Shown: positions 1 through 8,966, numbered from the stretch's first letter. The stretch is DNA of 64,000 nucleotides from Clostridium sp. UBA701 (GCA_002298125.1 DBMJ01000023.1:249-64248); one strand, 5' to 3'. The notes: generated by a model from the letters alone, not told the origin. A program made the numbers and translations.

Positions 1-30
1 ATTTAAATACATCCTATGTTAAGGTTCAGC
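1..30 (-). CRISPR. cas-linked repeat: First (leader-proximal) repeat of a type I-B CRISPR array
   Basis: The 30 bases read on the minus strand begin GCTGAACCTTAAC and end GATGTATTTAAAT, which is the usual clostridial I-B repeat layout with a final ATTTAAAT that becomes the 8-nt crRNA 5' handle. It lies downstream of cas2 on the same strand, after a leader. Only one copy is in the window, so the array continues leftward beyond base 1. The second base is C where many related repeats have T; whether this is the array consensus or a variant first repeat cannot be seen. Confidence 0.85.
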
Positions 31-204
31 CTTTGGAAACACCTGCTTTTTATTTCAATAATACCAATAAATATAAGCATTTTCAATGTTTCAACATTTT
101 ATTACCAGTGAAAAACCATTAAAAATTTTGTTTCCCATAAATCCTCTATAGACCAGTGTTTATAATAGCTGTAAGGATTTTATGCTGAGTTTCGGTTGGT
201 AAAA
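31..204 (-). promoter_or_regulatory. CRISPR leader with array promoter
   Basis: This AT-rich gap separates cas2 from the first repeat. On the minus strand it holds TTGAAA (81-86), a 17-bp spacer and TATTAT (58-63), a good sigma-A promoter. A start near base 51 would put the first repeat about 20 nt into the transcript. No open reading frame is credible here. The position and orientation fit a leader that drives the array leftward. Confidence 0.7.
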
Positions 205-492
205 TTAAAGTATTAGATCTTCTCCTGTTTCATTTTTCACACCTAGAACTTCTTCTCCAAAGACATTGTCATTTAATAACTTTATAATACATACAAAATC
301 TTCATTTTTGTTTATTACTTTCTCCAAATCTCTTTTTAAACTAAGTAATCTTGAAGGTGTTATTTCTCCTCTGAAAACTGATTTTTGATAATGGGAAAGA
401 TACTTTTTACATACCTTAAAAACTTTGTTTACTCTCTTTTCATTGATATCATAGAAAACAAATGCATAATTATAATTTAAAGCCTTGCTCAT
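205..492 (-). CDS. cas2: CRISPR-associated endonuclease Cas2
   Basis: A 95-residue protein, the normal Cas2 length, beginning MSKALNYNYAFVFYDI. The first beta strand ends in YDI, the position of the conserved metal-binding Asp. Cas2 forms the Cas1-Cas2 integration complex that inserts new spacers into the array. The ATG at 492 overlaps the cas1 stop by one base (TGATG), showing translational coupling, and follows a GGAGAG ribosome-binding site. A GTG one codon upstream is possible but less well placed. It is the last gene of the cas operon and lies directly before the leader and array. Confidence 0.92.
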   Translation of the reverse strand: MSKALNYNYAFVFYDINEKRVNKVFKVCKKYLSHYQKSVFRGEITPSRLLSLKRDLEKVINKNEDFVCIIKLLNDNVFGEEVLGVKNETGEDLIL

Positions 493-1490
493 CACATGCT
501 CTCCTTTATGCTAAAAGGTTTAAACTCTTTGCCTTCCATAATATTTTTTATCAGCTTGTAACAGTCTAGTTTAATCGCTGTTCTATAACTTACTTTTCTT
601 TTTAGAGTGGGATGCGCAAAAACATTATCTAGTCTTTCTTCAAAAGCTGATATGAAGATTTTTCTTCCTTCTTCGTTAAGTAAACAATAGTTTAATTTAC
701 TATCAAAATGTTTTTCCACCTGTATTTTCTTTTTGTTAACTAATTCAAATATAGTTTTAAAGGTGATGATTGGTTTAAAGACCTCACTAATGTCAAGGCT
801 TAATGAGAATCTCCCTTCAGAGGGTTCATGTAAAAAGCTAATTCTTTGATCCAAATGTGTATTGTAAATAACAGAAACTGTTTTTGCATACAGGAGACTA
901 TTGCTAAAGGAAATCAGTGCATTTATAGGGTTGTCTGGAGGTCTTTTTACCCTTTTACTCATGATAAAATCTTCAGGCAAAAAATATTTAAAATCACTAT
1001 AAAACCTCTGCCACAATTCTCCTTCTACCTGCATTAACATTGGTATATTATCAGCTTTTTTTATATTTCTCTCAAACTCATTCCTTATCCAATCAATGGT
1101 TTGTTTTACTTCTTTTTTATCATGCTTATAATAGTGATAAAGTAGTTCATAGATATTTTCTCCAATACCTTGGACTATGGCTTTGGCAACTTCTAATCTC
1201 CTGCTTTGGTGTGCTTCTACTTGTTTAATAAGCAATCTACCACTGTTTAAATATTCCTTAGGATAAAACGTTCCGCTATATCCTCCATGATAATTAAAAA
1301 TATGAACTATGATATTAGCTTTGGATAGGAAATCCAGAAGTTTTGTGTTAATAGCAACCTCTGAAAAGCAATATATTTCCTTAGTGTTTTCAATAGGAAT
1401 ATATGTATTCTTACCGTCCTTTCTAAAACATAGAGAATTATCCTTTCTAGTTAACTCCCCCATGGACATAATGTATCTTGTACTTCCCAT
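492..1490 (-). CDS. cas1: CRISPR-associated integrase Cas1 (type I-B)
   Basis: A 332-residue Cas1, full length for the I-B family. The N-terminal beta domain starts GSTRYIMSMGELTRKDN. The C-terminal helical domain carries the expected catalytic residues: Glu in the segment around residues 154-158 (VEGELWQ), His in FLHEPSEGRFS and Asp in LSLDISEVFKP. It acts with Cas2, and here probably with Cas4, to trim and integrate spacers. The ATG follows a GGAGAG site by about 7 bases. The stop overlaps the cas2 start. Confidence 0.95.
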   Translation of the reverse strand: MGSTRYIMSMGELTRKDNSLCFRKDGKNTYIPIENTKEIYCFSEVAINTKLLDFLSKANIIVHIFNYHGGYSGTFYPKEYLNSGRLLIKQVEAHQSRRLEVAKAIVQGIGENIYELLYHYYKHDKKEVKQTIDWIRNEFERNIKKADNIPMLMQVEGELWQRFYSDFKYFLPEDFIMSKRVKRPPDNPINALISFSNSLLYAKTVSVIYNTHLDQRISFLHEPSEGRFSLSLDISEVFKPIITFKTIFELVNKKKIQVEKHFDSKLNYCLLNEEGRKIFISAFEERLDNVFAHPTLKRKVSYRTAIKLDCYKLIKNIMEGKEFKPFSIKESM

Positions 1491-1528
1491 AAAGACTCTC
1501 CTTACACTTTTATTTCTCTATTTGTAAT

Positions 1529-2023
1529 TTAAATATAGCAGTACTCATAATAAGCACACTTTTTACATTTCACATCATATTCCGCTTTGGGAGGCAGGTC
1601 AGCAAGCAATAATTCTTCTATTTCTGATGCTATCCTATCTAATTCTCCTTCATCTTTTTCAGTTAAATCCCTATAGATAATTCTGTTGTTGCTTTTGTTT
1701 TTTTCAACAAATTCAATCTTTCCCTTCCTAAAAATGCCCTTGTCTTTAAGTGTTTTAAGATATAACAGCAGTTGCCAGATAACAGCTTCTGTATCTGAGT
1801 CAGACTTTTTAACCTCTACCAAGTAATCCTTTGTGATTTTGTCCACCTTAATATTTTCTATGGATACTTCTCCGCACTTGCTTTGATCATAATTAATCTC
1901 ATGTAATACTCTTCCTATTTGCACATCTTCACTATTATCCTCAAGGTTAATCCTATTTCCAAAGAGCCAACACTGTCGTTTACAATGAAAGTAATAGTTT
2001 ATTAGTGTTCCTGTAACCTTCAT
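1529..2023 (-). CDS. cas4: CRISPR-associated exonuclease Cas4
   Basis: A 164-residue RecB-family Cas4. Iron-sulphur cysteines are visible at the N-terminus (YFHCKRQCW) and as a C-terminal cluster C-x2-C-x5-C just before the end. RecB nuclease motifs include His in GRVLHE, the VEVKK segment and QLLLYL. In I-B systems Cas4 helps select PAM-compatible prespacers and sets spacer orientation. It lies between cas3 and cas1 with short gaps (11 and 38 bases), as in canonical I-B operons. The start follows a GAGAGG site. Confidence 0.93.
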   Translation of the reverse strand: MKVTGTLINYYFHCKRQCWLFGNRINLEDNSEDVQIGRVLHEINYDQSKCGEVSIENIKVDKITKDYLVEVKKSDSDTEAVIWQLLLYLKTLKDKGIFRKGKIEFVEKNKSNNRIIYRDLTEKDEGELDRIASEIEELLLADLPPKAEYDVKCKKCAYYEYCYI

Positions 2024-2034
2024 ATATACCTCTC

Positions 2035-4560
2035 TTATACCATTTCCCAGGTTGAACCTGTTAGCTTTTCCCTGTCAAATTTACCGTCAGTAAAGTATTC
2101 CCAGCCATCCTCAATGTAATAAGTGTATCCAAGCCTATCTTCAAATGATATCCCAACTTTATTAACCTTATAGGTAAAATAATCAACTCTTTCCAGTACT
2201 TCAGACAGCTTTACCCTTCTTTCTGCATAACTCATATGCTTATCTAGCAAAACACTTCTATACTGTTGCCATACCTCATTTCCATTAACTAGCTCCCCTG
2301 ATTCCAATTTTATATCTCTGTTTAAAAATACTGTAAAAATATTCCTGTCATCTTCTATAAGCTTCATTCTTTTCTCCACCTCAGAAAAATGCAACTTACC
2401 CAAAATATCTCTTAGGAAAAATTGAATATTGCCTTCATTTTGTCTTTCATTGTCCTTCTTTATAAAACCTAATACCTTTTGATAATAGAAATAAAAGTTT
2501 TTAGAATCTAATATCTCTCGAATTTCATTATTTTTGATGGTTAACTCTGATTTTTTTCTGTGGTCATTTTTATATATCTTATTTGCTTCATCTATATTAA
2601 AAAAGTATACCAAACATCCTTCTTTCTTACATGAGCGGTTTATTCTTCCTAAAAATTGCTCCTCAGCATCTAATATGGAAATGTCCTTAAAACCTATGTC
2701 CATATCTATATCAACCCCAGCTTCTATAACTTGAGTAGAGACTAATATAATATTTTTTTCATTGTTTACCTGCTGAATTATTTTTGTTCTCTCTATTTTA
2801 TTATCATCTCCAGTTATAAGAAGTATCTTTTTGCCAAACTCATTTTCATTGCTTTTATCACATAATTTTTTATAAAAATTAAATGCCCTTTTTTTATTTA
2901 TAAATTCAACTAAAATATTTTTATCTGAATTTATACTAACCTCAATTACCTTTTCAAATAATTTGTCTTCTACATTTTCTAATATATCAAGCAATGAGTA
3001 ATCCGCTTGAACTCTATTCTTGAATAGGGGGTTTTGATAATATTTTTCTCTGTTTTCTATTAGAGATCTAAACTGATTACCCTCCTCAGTTATATCTCCA
3101 AGCTTTGGTAAAGTTGCTGACATTATTAGAACCTTTATATTCAGAGTTTCAGCATAGGTTTTTAAGAACTCAGCTATTTCTCTCCAGATACTATTTTTAT
3201 AGCTTTGAATTTCATCTAATATTATTACACTATTTGCCAATTGACATAGAGGAAAATTCAATTCCTTATTAGTGCCAAATAAATAATTAAATAAGTTCAC
3301 ATGTGTTGTTATAACTATTGGATAATGGAGAAACTCTCTATCTAGAACTGCTTTAGCATAATCCTTTTCATCCATTTCCTCTTCTATTATTATGGGAGTT
3401 ATAGAATTTATTACTGCAATATTCTTTTTTATATCTTCATCTTCATTAAAGGATTTAATAAGGGCTTTATAAGTCTGTTCTACTAATGTATTAAAAGGGA
3501 AAATATAAAATATCTTGTTTATAGAGTTATCTTGTTCTAATATCTTGAGAGCCAAATTGATGGAAATATTGGTCTTGCCACCGCCTGTAGGTGCTTCTAG
3601 ATAAAATAATTTGCTATCTATATTGCTTAGGAGATTTTCTTCTGCTTCCAAAAACAATTCTGTTCTTAGTTGATTGATGTCTTTTAACTCGAATGGGTTA
3701 GCCCCATCACCATTTTTATAATTTCTATAGTTTAAAATGGTTTTTTGTATATTTGAAGCTCTATACCCCTTGGTGAAAATACTTATGTCCTTTATAGTAC
3801 CAAATTCTTCTATTGCCTTTTCATTCATAAATTCAGAAGTTGCATAAAAATCGCTGGCAGTAAGCAGTGAAAAAAGTAACTTTGAATATATGAATATAGC
3901 TATAGAAGTTTCAGCTTCTTCCTTGTTTACAGATTCCATTACCTTATTGATAGCCTTGAAAAAGCTGTCTATTTTTATTACTAATAATTCTCCTTTATAG
4001 CTTTCATATAAACATTTTTTATCAATATATTTTTTATATTTATCTTGAAATTTTTCTCTAAATGATGAGAATTCATCTAAGCTACCATGATGTTTTGAAA
4101 TAAGATATGTATTAATAACCATAAACATTGATAGAATCTTTCTTTCATTATCACATCTATCCCTTAGCTTCTCATAGTAATAAGAAAAATAGAAGCAGCT
4201 AGAAAGCATTGAATGCTTTGAATCTTCATTTATAGTATTCTTAAAGATTTCATTTTTCATCTTCAAATATTGAAAGTCACTGTTTATTTTACCTAAATCA
4301 TGCATATATATAGCATTTGCAATGAGCTCTCTCCAAATTTTCCTTGTGCTTTCTGAATAATTTTTTAGAAGCTTGTCTTCAAGATTCTTAAATACTATAT
4401 TCAAATTCTTCTCTCTGTTTATCTTTAGAAAGTACTTGTAGGTCAATTCCATATGTTCACTAAGCTTCTCTTTTCTTTCTCTATCTAAATGAGCATAAAG
4501 CACTTCAGGATTCTTCACAATTTCTTTAAAATTAAAAAGTGATTTATCATTAAAATACAT
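2035..4560 (-). CDS. cas3: CRISPR-associated HD nuclease-helicase Cas3
   Basis: An 841-residue fused Cas3. The N-terminal HD nuclease domain (about 1-260) shows MHDLGKINSDFQ and a later SKHHGS. The superfamily 2 helicase part has Walker A APTGGGKT near residue 325, the DEXH-type box LDEIQS near 450, the SAT motif MSATLP, and a motif VI region QFLGRINRS. Cas3 is recruited by Cascade to a matched target and unwinds and degrades it. No catalytic residue appears missing. The start is preceded by GGGGTGAG. Confidence 0.95.
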   Translation of the reverse strand: MYFNDKSLFNFKEIVKNPEVLYAHLDRERKEKLSEHMELTYKYFLKINREKNLNIVFKNLEDKLLKNYSESTRKIWRELIANAIYMHDLGKINSDFQYLKMKNEIFKNTINEDSKHSMLSSCFYFSYYYEKLRDRCDNERKILSMFMVINTYLISKHHGSLDEFSSFREKFQDKYKKYIDKKCLYESYKGELLVIKIDSFFKAINKVMESVNKEEAETSIAIFIYSKLLFSLLTASDFYATSEFMNEKAIEEFGTIKDISIFTKGYRASNIQKTILNYRNYKNGDGANPFELKDINQLRTELFLEAEENLLSNIDSKLFYLEAPTGGGKTNISINLALKILEQDNSINKIFYIFPFNTLVEQTYKALIKSFNEDEDIKKNIAVINSITPIIIEEEMDEKDYAKAVLDREFLHYPIVITTHVNLFNYLFGTNKELNFPLCQLANSVIILDEIQSYKNSIWREIAEFLKTYAETLNIKVLIMSATLPKLGDITEEGNQFRSLIENREKYYQNPLFKNRVQADYSLLDILENVEDKLFEKVIEVSINSDKNILVEFINKKRAFNFYKKLCDKSNENEFGKKILLITGDDNKIERTKIIQQVNNEKNIILVSTQVIEAGVDIDMDIGFKDISILDAEEQFLGRINRSCKKEGCLVYFFNIDEANKIYKNDHRKKSELTIKNNEIREILDSKNFYFYYQKVLGFIKKDNERQNEGNIQFFLRDILGKLHFSEVEKRMKLIEDDRNIFTVFLNRDIKLESGELVNGNEVWQQYRSVLLDKHMSYAERRVKLSEVLERVDYFTYKVNKVGISFEDRLGYTYYIEDGWEYFTDGKFDREKLTGSTWEMV

Positions 4561-4607
4561 TTTCTCACCCCGCTATACAAATTAGGGGAGTGTTACTCCC
4601 CTAATAA

Positions 4608-5336
4608 TTAAATAAAATGAATAGTTTTATCTTGCACAGAATAAATATTTTTTTGTTCCCTTATCCTTAACTTCATATTGGTAAAACACATTTTTTTAAA
4701 TAGGTACTGATTTTGATGCTCCTCAATTCCAACCGGCAAGTTTTCTTCATATTTCCATTGTTCATCATCCTCAAAACCAAAGTCATCCATTAGTAGTTCG
4801 ACATTTTCTTTAGGAAATAAGCTATCTATTTTTGATACCTGTGCTGCAACTTCCATTTCTACAACCTCAACATCAGTTATGCTTGCAAAATGATCATTTT
4901 TGCCTAGATATGGAATGTACTTATATCTGCCAGTTAGAAATCTATCTGTTATCTCCTCGCTCAGCTTTGAATCCTCAAGAAGGATAAAAACCTGCCAATT
5001 TGGTTCTTCCAACCATTGTTCTTTAATTATTAAGTTTCCGCCCTCTTCCTTGGATGCATACCCTACTGAATTGTTAAAGGTTTGTACTTTCTTAGATATA
5101 TATCCCTGTGCGTTTTTAGGAATTATAGCAACCTTAATTTCCTTTAGCTTTTCGTAAAATTCAGGATATTCCCTATCATCCTGAAGATTGTACCCCTTAA
5201 ATCCCAATATAGCTCCAATAATGCCAAGAAGCGCTACTTTATGAATATTACCATAAGTGAAATATAGATATGTATTTACGTCAGGCTTTTTGAAGAAGGC
5301 AGTTTTACCACTCAAGGTAAATCTCAAACTTTCCAT
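4608..5336 (-). CDS. cas5: Type I-B Cascade subunit Cas5
   Basis: A 242-residue Cas5 of the I-B (Csh/Cas5h) type. The RAMP fold begins MESLRFTLSGKTAFFKKPD, and an aromatic glycine segment YFTYGNIHKVALLGIIGAIL follows. Cas5 caps the 5' handle of the crRNA in the effector complex. It begins 5 bases after the cas7 stop. A GAGGT site precedes the ATG. The 47-base gap to cas3 contains a short palindromic stretch (AGGGGAGTGTTACTCCCCT) that may slow or process the mRNA between the effector block and cas3. Confidence 0.9.
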   Translation of the reverse strand: MESLRFTLSGKTAFFKKPDVNTYLYFTYGNIHKVALLGIIGAILGFKGYNLQDDREYPEFYEKLKEIKVAIIPKNAQGYISKKVQTFNNSVGYASKEEGGNLIIKEQWLEEPNWQVFILLEDSKLSEEITDRFLTGRYKYIPYLGKNDHFASITDVEVVEMEVAAQVSKIDSLFPKENVELLMDDFGFEDDEQWKYEENLPVGIEEHQNQYLFKKMCFTNMKLRIREQKNIYSVQDKTIHFI

Positions 5337-5341
5337 ACGAA

Positions 5342-6271
5342 CTATACCTCTTTCTTAGTAAAAATATTGTAATACTTTGCCTTCTTTAACTCTCCTTCAA
5401 TCCTTGTTGTATAGGGATTATAATATATTTCTATATTTAAAATCCTGTCTAAAAGATCATTTAATAATTCTGCAAACCCTAAATAAATGGTTGATTTTTC
5501 CTCATCCTTCACAAATCTTATCTGCTGGGCTAAATCTGGCAGATATAAATCTCCTTCTGTTTCTACAAAAATGCCAAGTTCATTTTCACACCCCAGTTTA
5601 GCATTTGTATTGTAAGAAGTGGCTGCAACTAATGCTGCTTCCTTAAATTTGTTATAATCCAGCTCTGTATATCCTTCTGTAACCCCCATTTTAACAAACT
5701 CATCATAAGCAGATGGATTAATGGCAAATGGATAAAAATAATGAGCTTCACTACTGACAATTTTTGTTCCTAGGGTAGAGGCATCAGCGTCGTCCTTTGT
5801 CGAGTCTCTAAATGGTGAAAGTATTTGTTGTTCTTCCACAGTAGTATCTTCAAACTTATTGAAGCCTTGACCTATCTGTACAGCACCAGTAATAGCAATG
5901 TTGTTCCCCTCTTCAGCGAAGGTGGCTCCGAAATTTTTAACATCTATAGCCTGAAAAAGATTACTTAATACCTTTATGCTATCCTTTTGTTTTTTTAAAT
6001 CTTCCACCTCAAAAATTTCTTCATACCTTTCTTTCAAGGATTTTGGAACAACTTTTATTCCCTTTTCCTTATCAATAGTGCTCTTATAGGATTTAATAAA
6101 CAGTACCTTTTCTCCTTGTGCTTCCCACATTCTCTTTATGGGGTACTTTTCTGCCTTATCACTTCCAAAGGTTTCTCCAGTAGATATAGACTTTGGATGT
6201 CCCGTAAAATCTGCATTCCAATTTGCCATAATAGACTTTATCCCTAATACACCATAAACTCTTTTATTCAT
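5342..6271 (-). CDS. cas7: Type I-B Cascade backbone Cas7 (Csh2)
   Basis: A 309-residue Csh2-family Cas7. The start MNKRVYGVLGIKSIMANWNA is characteristic, followed by the glycine-rich STGETFGSDKAEKYPIKR. Several copies polymerise along the crRNA spacer. I chose the ATG at 6271 because it has a good AAAGGAG site and overlaps the cas8b end by only 8 bases; the in-frame codon 30 bases upstream lacks a site. It lies between cas8b and cas5 in one operon. Confidence 0.92.
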   Translation of the reverse strand: MNKRVYGVLGIKSIMANWNADFTGHPKSISTGETFGSDKAEKYPIKRMWEAQGEKVLFIKSYKSTIDKEKGIKVVPKSLKERYEEIFEVEDLKKQKDSIKVLSNLFQAIDVKNFGATFAEEGNNIAITGAVQIGQGFNKFEDTTVEEQQILSPFRDSTKDDADASTLGTKIVSSEAHYFYPFAINPSAYDEFVKMGVTEGYTELDYNKFKEAALVAATSYNTNAKLGCENELGIFVETEGDLYLPDLAQQIRFVKDEEKSTIYLGFAELLNDLLDRILNIEIYYNPYTTRIEGELKKAKYYNIFTKKEV

Positions 6272-8006
6272 TTTTATCCTGCTCCTTTTCTCTTTTTTCA
6301 TAGACTAAGCTACTGTACAGATATCCTGCTACCAGTATATTTGAATCTACCTTTCCTTCTGGGATATATCCTAATACCATAGAAATAATATTGTTAACTC
6401 TTTTGTTGTCTTTATTAATGTCATAGTTATATTTCACAAGCAGCTTCCTTAGCTCATCTTTAAGCTTTTCATCACTCCTGCAGTTTAATATAGGATTTAC
6501 TAATGAATGCATCTTTTGCTTTGATTTCTTTAAAGATAACAAATAATTTGATGCCTGACCAACAGCAAAATAGTACTCTCTATCACTTTCAATAGTTGCT
6601 GTAGTATCACTGTTTATTTTCATTCGCAGCCCCTTTGCTAACTCTGCTAATATATCAGCCATGCTTTTATCTCCTTTATTAAAAAAATTTTCTATGGAAC
6701 ACTTTAGATTGTATTGTTCCTTAGCATTAGTGTTTAAAGTGCTAGTGGAATTACAAATGGAATTTTTAATAAGCTCTAGTGCTAGTGTAGGGAAAGCATA
6801 TTTAATAATAGTATAATTCCCTTTATAAAACCAATTGAAAAAAGCTCCTCTATATCGTAATAAATTTTCCTTTAACCTGAAATCATTAATCTTTATATCT
6901 GAACTTTCTGTAAAATAATTTATATTTAACTTCCTGTCAAAAAACACAGAATCTATTATTATCTTTAGTTTATCAAGCCTTTTAATATCTCCATATTCTA
7001 AGTCTTCATTCTTTTTCTCTTTGTTATAGTCAATAGGAATAACCTTGTCTATTGATAATCCACTAAGACTATTTCTATATCTTTCAAGCACATCATAATC
7101 AAGAATTTCTACTTCCTTACCTTTGCCTATTCTAAGAAATACCCCAGAAAAGTCTTCAGGAAAAGCATCCTTATCAGATAAAGCAATTATGCTATCATTA
7201 TTCATGTCTATATATACGTTGTTCTTTCTTGCATTTGTCTGATTATATAAATAATCAAAAAAACTCTTTTGAGCTAACACTTCTTCCAATGGTATAAGAT
7301 AAGGAACGCTATTTTTCCTAGTCTTAAGCTCCAAAAATGGTTTTTTAGCATTCAAACCAAGGTTATTATTTGGAACTCCATAGATCTTACCTTCTATTCC
7401 TACATTATAATCTGCACTATTGTATATATTAGGAAGAAGATATTTATAGCTCTCATTTTTATATATTTCTATGTCCTCCATAAAGATAATCTTTAAATAA
7501 TTCTTATCCTTATTGACTCCATCAGCTATGGAATACAAATTTTCTTTTATCCAATGCTTTATAAAACCTAGCTTTGAAGCATCTATATCACCGTATTTAT
7601 TTTTAGCTTCTCTGAATGCTGCCAGTTTTTTATTACTGTACTTTTTTTCTGGATCCAGTAATATTTCATAGTAATTATCTATAACTCTATCAGTTAATTT
7701 CCCAGAGCTTAGATTATCCTTTTTAATAAAAAAGCTAAGGTAGTTATTGCTGTGAATTATTTTAAAAGGATCCACTGGCTTGTTCATGTCTATCAATTTT
7801 GAAAGATAATCCCTCTCAGCTATCTCATAATAATAATCTTGAGTTTTATCTATCTCATTTTTACTAACTTCAAGAACAGTTATCTTATTTCCCTTCATAT
7901 CTACCAAAATATAGCTGCCAGAGTCTAGGATATAACTATCAATAATATACCCTTCTCCTTTGGCTTGGTAATTCTTATTAAAAATCTCCAAACAATCCTT
8001 AAGCAT
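6264..8006 (-). CDS. cas8b: Type I-B Cascade large subunit Cas8b (Csh1-type)
   Basis: A 580-residue protein in the large-subunit slot, starting MLKDCLEIFNKNYQAKGEGY with a GGGAGGTGATAAG ribosome-binding site. Length, gene order (after cas6, before Csh2-type cas7) and N-terminal segment fit Csh1/Cas8b, which recognises the PAM and recruits Cas3. The sequence is divergent and has few invariant motifs, so the call leans on context as well as similarity. The C-terminal helical part (about 460-580) may act as the fused small subunit. Confidence 0.88.
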   Translation of the reverse strand: MLKDCLEIFNKNYQAKGEGYIIDSYILDSGSYILVDMKGNKITVLEVSKNEIDKTQDYYYEIAERDYLSKLIDMNKPVDPFKIIHSNNYLSFFIKKDNLSSGKLTDRVIDNYYEILLDPEKKYSNKKLAAFREAKNKYGDIDASKLGFIKHWIKENLYSIADGVNKDKNYLKIIFMEDIEIYKNESYKYLLPNIYNSADYNVGIEGKIYGVPNNNLGLNAKKPFLELKTRKNSVPYLIPLEEVLAQKSFFDYLYNQTNARKNNVYIDMNNDSIIALSDKDAFPEDFSGVFLRIGKGKEVEILDYDVLERYRNSLSGLSIDKVIPIDYNKEKKNEDLEYGDIKRLDKLKIIIDSVFFDRKLNINYFTESSDIKINDFRLKENLLRYRGAFFNWFYKGNYTIIKYAFPTLALELIKNSICNSTSTLNTNAKEQYNLKCSIENFFNKGDKSMADILAELAKGLRMKINSDTTATIESDREYYFAVGQASNYLLSLKKSKQKMHSLVNPILNCRSDEKLKDELRKLLVKYNYDINKDNKRVNNIISMVLGYIPEGKVDSNILVAGYLYSSLVYEKREKEQDKNE

Positions 8007-8018
8007 CTTATCACCTCC

Positions 8019-8723
8019 CTATAACCATTTTTTGTTTACAAAACCATAGCCACGGCTATTCATTTCCAATAGTCCTATACCCAAGGATAAGTAGACAAGC
8101 TCCTGCGCCATATCATTGTCAGCTATTTTTAGAGTTATCTTATCTCCTAACAAGATACAATTTTTGTATTTAGTTGCTATCGGGGTTCTGTTATCAAATC
8201 TAATATAGGTGAATAATTCAAAATTCTCATCAAGTTTAGTTCCAAAGAATGAATTATATTTTTTTACTAAATTTGTAGTTAGCCTCTCTTCAAAGAAATC
8301 TATACTCTCTCTTTCTCTCCAATATCCATTTTCTGTTTTTATTATTGCAGGAGTAAGAGTATAAATAGTATCTATATGTTTTTTAGGAATAATCTGTGTT
8401 TGTATTGTTAATGCTTTTAGTTCTTTTGTGTATTCGTTTACAAGATGCTTCTCAAAGTACTTTACTAAGTTTTCATCTATTGTTCTGATTACAACTGAAT
8501 ACACTTTTCCTGCTTGGTATATCTTTGATTTTTCAAGTGGGTAAAATGAATTAAAGCTGTATAGTTTCCATTTATTCTCTGAATGAAATTTTGACATATC
8601 AGCATCACGGCATAATGAGCTATCGATTAAGCTCGCTATTTTTTTAAGAGATTCATCATATTTAATATCTTCTAAAACATAAACCTTTAGCACCAAATTA
8701 AAAACTTTTATTTTTTCTGACAT
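8019..8723 (-). CDS. cas6: crRNA-processing endoribonuclease Cas6 (type I-B)
   Basis: A 234-residue RAMP protein with the C-terminal glycine-rich loop EMNSRGYGFVNKKWL typical of Cas6. It cleaves repeats 8 nt from their 3' end and releases crRNA with an ATTTAAAT-type handle. The ATG at 8723 has GGAGGTG 7 bases upstream; an earlier in-frame start at 8777 overlaps the promoter -10 region and is unlikely. It is the first gene of the cas operon, 12 bases before cas8b. Its RNA-cutting activity would also be needed to mature the repeat-like RNA encoded upstream at 8867-8961. Confidence 0.9.
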   Translation of the reverse strand: MSEKIKVFNLVLKVYVLEDIKYDESLKKIASLIDSSLCRDADMSKFHSENKWKLYSFNSFYPLEKSKIYQAGKVYSVVIRTIDENLVKYFEKHLVNEYTKELKALTIQTQIIPKKHIDTIYTLTPAIIKTENGYWRERESIDFFEERLTTNLVKKYNSFFGTKLDENFELFTYIRFDNRTPIATKYKNCILLGDKITLKIADNDMAQELVYLSLGIGLLEMNSRGYGFVNKKWL

Positions 8724-8754
8724 TTTCTCACCTCCTTTACTATGCATTAACAAT

Positions 8755-8783
8755 ATTATACATAATAGTATACCCATTGTAAA
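8755..8783 (-). promoter_or_regulatory. cas operon sigma-A promoter
   Basis: On the minus strand TTTACA (8778-8783) is separated by exactly 17 bases from TATAAT (8755-8760). The predicted start near 8748 leaves a 25-base leader before the cas6 ATG. A segment resembling the spacer of the upstream mini-CRISPR (8787-8808) lies 3 bases above the -35 box, a place where a bound Cascade could block RNA polymerase. Confidence 0.8.
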
Positions 8784-8866
8784 TAGATATTATAAAATTA
8801 TTTATAATATCGATAATAATAATTTACAACATTGATTATTGCTAGCGAATGAAATAGCTTTAAAAT

Positions 8867-8961
8867 ATAGTTTTACATCACATGTTGAGGTTCAAGATTA
8901 AAAAATAATTTAAAATATGTTTAAATACACTAGTGTTGAGGTTAATTAGGTACGGGATATT
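8867..8961 (-). ncRNA. CreR/CreA-like degenerate mini-CRISPR RNA upstream of cas6
   Basis: On the minus strand two degenerate copies of the array repeat flank a 22-nt AT-rich segment (8897-8918). The upstream copy (8919-8947, 29 nt, about 21 of 30 aligned positions) keeps the 3' handle as ATTTAAAC. The downstream copy (8867-8896, 30 nt, 20 of 30) keeps the part 5' of the Cas6 cut, through GATGT, but has lost the handle. This is the pattern expected if Cas6 makes one RNA of about 52 nt: handle, guide, 3' repeat stem. Both copies share CCTCAAC where the array repeat has CCTTAAC. A strong promoter lies just upstream. It resembles CRISPR-resembling autoregulatory RNAs (CreR) known to repress cas genes; no toxin RNA lies between promoter and first repeat. 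The function is inferred. Confidence 0.75.
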
Positions 8962-8966
8962 CTAAT

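Noticed and set aside
846..1527. Plus-strand open frames within cas1
   Set aside because: They lack ribosome-binding sites and lie opposite a clearly conserved Cas1 frame.
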